In this document: piece by piece, positions 7,070-8,175 of the stretch
Position numbering within the stretch: the stretch's first letter is position 1
How the letters are laid out: each line of letters opens with the position of its first letter
Assembly (NCBI GenBank): GCA_946480595.1
Contig: CAMLKC010000041.1
Span: 1 to 8,175 of the forward strand
Direction of reading: 5' to 3'
DNA length: 8,175 nucleotides
Origin: an uncultured Candidatus Saccharibacteria bacterium
GTDB lineage: Bacteria; Patescibacteria; Saccharimonadia; Saccharimonadales; CAMLKC01
Program-made: the position numbers and the translations under genes
Notes under the pieces: generated by a model
Database searches by the model: none
Told to the model about the DNA's origin: nothing
What the model saw: only the letters and a program-made list of their open reading frames with translations

Positions 7070-7749
7070 ACTCTGTTCTCGTTGCCGTCGTGCTGTGTGG
7101 ATGAATTGGTATTGCTTTTTTGGCCATTTTCTGCTAAATTTGTAGATGAATCACCATGTCTTGGCTTGCCTAAGGTTTCGACCGACCGCACATTCCGAGA
7201 CGATTGCCGGCTCTGCCTAAGGTTTCGACCGACCGCACGAGCCGGTTTCTTGTTTTTGTGGTATTCGAGCTTACTTTGTAGTGGTTCCAGGCTGGTAATG
7301 TAATGGCGGTAGCCACTCAGCAGCTTGGAATAGCGACGGTTTGGTGTAATAATGCGCAGTAGCTTGCCGGATTCATCTAGGTATTCTGCAAGACAGTAAA
7401 AGTCGCCGTCGCCGCTGACGATAATGGCTTTATCGTAGTCATCATATAACTTGGCGGACGCATACAACACAAGTTCGGCATCTACGTTGCCCTTCATGGT
7501 CTTTTTGCCGTTTTCGTAGTAAGCGACGGTTGGCTTGAATACAAGCGTATAGCCCGCCTGTTGCAGCGCTGTGTAAAGGTCTTGGTTGCCGTCGGTCTTG
7601 CCAATAAACAGATACGCTTCGGTGACGTTATATTTATTCTTAAGGTACAGGCGAAACTTCTTGTAGTCCAAATCCCATCCAAGCTGATGTACGCCAAGAT
7701 GAAGGTTTTGACTATCGATAAATGCGTAGTTTGCCTGCTTGTTTTTCAT
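7066..7749 (-). CDS. NYN-domain (LabA/DUF88-like, PIN-fold) putative ribonuclease with disordered C-terminal tail
   Basis: This 227-residue protein has a NYN domain over about residues 6-155. The acidic residues expected for a metal-dependent PIN-like nuclease are present: D12 in FIDSQNLH (with N15), D90 in KGNVDAELVL, and D114 and D116 in IIVSGDGDFYCLAEYL. NYN proteins are known or predicted RNases; its substrate here is unknown. Residues about 160-227 form a low-complexity tail, first basic (KNKKPARAVGRNLRQSRQSSR), then rich in S, N, T, Q and G, probably disordered and perhaps RNA-binding. The start ATG follows the hsdM stop by 1 nt (TAA-C-ATG); GGGG lies about 10 nt upstream and AAGGAG 16 nt upstream, so reinitiation after hsdM is likely. 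The gene ends in a 4-nt ATGA overlap with the ATPase gene. The tail coding DNA contains a 25-bp direct repeat read in two different frames. The family is confident; a role in defence is inferred from position. Confidence 0.88.
   Translation of the reverse strand: MKNKQANYAFIDSQNLHLGVHQLGWDLDYKKFRLYLKNKYNVTEAYLFIGKTDGNQDLYTALQQAGYTLVFKPTVAYYENGKKTMKGNVDAELVLYASAKLYDDYDKAIIVSGDGDFYCLAEYLDESGKLLRIITPNRRYSKLLSGYRHYITSLEPLQSKLEYHKNKKPARAVGRNLRQSRQSSRNVRSVETLGKPRHGDSSTNLAENGQKSNTNSSTQHDGNENRV
7167..7191. repeat. 25-bp direct repeat, copy A
   Basis: Positions 7167-7191 and 7214-7238 are identical over 25 bp (plus strand begins TGCCTAAGGTTTCG and ends GACCGCAC). The bases on either side differ. The copies lie 47 bp apart start to start, not a multiple of three, so the same DNA is read in two frames of the NYN gene: this copy gives VRSVETLG. 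Only two copies exist and the remainder of the 47-bp units is unrelated, so this is not a tandem array or CRISPR. Confidence 0.95.
7207..7245. repeat. 7-bp inverted repeat enclosing direct-repeat copy B (potential hairpin)
   Basis: CCGGCTC (7207-7213) and GAGCCGG (7239-7245) are perfect reverse complements and directly abut the 25-bp repeat. In the transcript, the 7-bp GC-rich stem can extend past a bulged G by TGC/GCA, and the loop contains a further GGT-CGAA-ACC mini-stem. No run of U follows, so it is not an intrinsic terminator. Function is unknown. Confidence 0.7.
7214..7238. repeat. 25-bp direct repeat, copy B
   Basis: This copy is identical to 7167-7191. In the NYN gene it is read in the other frame, giving RAVGRNLRQ. 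Unlike copy A, it is bounded exactly on both sides by a 7-bp inverted repeat. Confidence 0.95.
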
Positions 7750-7750
7750 G

Positions 7751-8175
7751 TTATTTAATCCCCAGCTCCTTGAGGTAATGCTTCATTTGCTGCTCTAGTT
7801 TTTCGAGCTGTGGGTTGAGCTCTTCGATGGCCTTTATAGTAGCGGAGATGTCGACCTCCTCTTCTTCCTCGAAAGTGTCGACGTAGCGCGTGATGTTGAG
7901 GTTGTAGTCGTTCTCTTTTATTTCGGCCGGCGTTGCTACGTGGGCAAACTTTTCAACGTCTTTTCGTGCGGTGAACGCGTCAAAGATTTTATTGGCATTT
8001 TCTTCGGTGAGAGTATTTTGTGCCTTGCCTAGCTTAAACTGCTTAGAAGCCTCGATGAATAAAATATTCTTTTCGTTGTGGCGTACACCACCCTTTTCGC
8101 GTGCGCGGTCGATGACCAAAATAGCGACGGGGATGCCTGTTGTTTGAAAGAGCCCGGGTGCAAGGCCAATAACGG
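7751..8175 (-). CDS. hsdM: Type I restriction-modification methyltransferase subunit HsdM, C-terminal part (5' end outside window)
   Basis: HsdM transfers a methyl group from S-adenosylmethionine to adenine N6 in the site chosen by HsdS, working in the cytoplasm as an M2S trimer. Only the last 140 residues are visible. The frame is open to the window edge, so the TTG at 8119 is an internal leucine codon and not the start. The visible part carries typical HsdM C-terminal landmarks: VIGLAPGLFQTTGIPVAIL near the end of the N6-methylase domain, NILFIEASKQF, the stretch FKLGKAQNTL, and ENDYNLNITRYVDT, which is strongly conserved in the family. It ends in an acidic run (EEEEEVD) and an amphipathic helix of the kind that packs against HsdS. 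The SAM-binding motif and the NPPF/Y catalytic motif lie beyond the edge, so catalytic competence cannot be judged. It ends in TAA, 1 nt before the next gene. The family call is very secure. Confidence 0.95.
   Translation of the reverse strand, partial: VIGLAPGLFQTTGIPVAILVIDRAREKGGVRHNEKNILFIEASKQFKLGKAQNTLTEENANKIFDAFTARKDVEKFAHVATPAEIKENDYNLNITRYVDTFEEEEEVDISATIKAIEELNPQLEKLEQQMKHYLKELGIK

Noticed and set aside
7167..7238. Two-copy repeat as a degenerate CRISPR
   Set aside because: There are only two copies with one 22-bp gap, inside a coding sequence, with no further repeats and no cas genes.
7207..7245. Hairpin as an intrinsic terminator
   Set aside because: No U-rich tract follows the stem in the direction of transcription, and it lies within the NYN coding sequence.
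8117..8119. TTG as a start codon giving a separate 122-residue protein
   Set aside because: The same frame is open to the window edge and the upstream residues (VIGLAPGLFQTTGIPVAIL) are conserved HsdM sequence, so the TTG is an internal leucine codon.

Overview
The window is packed with genes, all on the minus strand and reading right to left. It holds most of a type I restriction-modification (R-M) operon that has two uncommon genes inserted inside it and one more appended. In transcription order: the C-terminal end of HsdM (methyltransferase, cut by the right edge), a NYN/PIN-fold putative RNase with a disordered tail, a 642-residue ABC/OLD-type ATPase with a C-terminal TOPRIM/DUF4435-like domain, HsdS (specificity), HsdR (restriction translocase), and a YgjP/DUF45-type zinc metallopeptidase. 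A possible start of a further gene lies against the left edge.

The six genes look like one transcription unit. HsdM and the NYN gene are 1 nt apart. The next three junctions (NYN/ATPase, ATPase/hsdS, hsdS/hsdR) are all 4-nt ATGA overlaps, and the metallopeptidase starts 5 nt after the hsdR stop. There is no intergenic space for an internal promoter or terminator, so promoter and regulator, if any, lie upstream of hsdM beyond position 8175. Translational coupling should tie NYN and ATPase production to that of the R-M subunits.

How they may work together: HsdM and HsdS form the methyltransferase that marks host DNA, and adding HsdR gives the restriction complex that translocates and cuts unmethylated DNA. 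The ATPase resembles the ATPase-plus-TOPRIM architecture of OLD-like and PARIS-like anti-phage proteins, and the NYN protein resembles a ribonuclease. Their place between hsdM and hsdS suggests, by inference only, a second defence layer that acts when restriction is inhibited or overwhelmed. The metallopeptidase could regulate or turn over a subunit. This combined cassette is the most interesting part of the window.

Organism: a bacterium using the standard code, since TGA, TAG and TAA all serve as stops; this argues against lineages that read TGA as an amino acid. GC content is moderate, roughly in the 40s by eye. Gene style and the NYN protein next to hsdM recall Candidatus Saccharibacteria or other Patescibacteria (CPR), but this is an impression, not a demonstration. 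No RNA genes, CRISPR, insertion sequences or prophage genes were seen. Besides the genes, the notable DNA structure is a 25-bp direct repeat in the tail of the NYN gene, one copy of which is bounded exactly by a 7-bp GC-rich inverted repeat.
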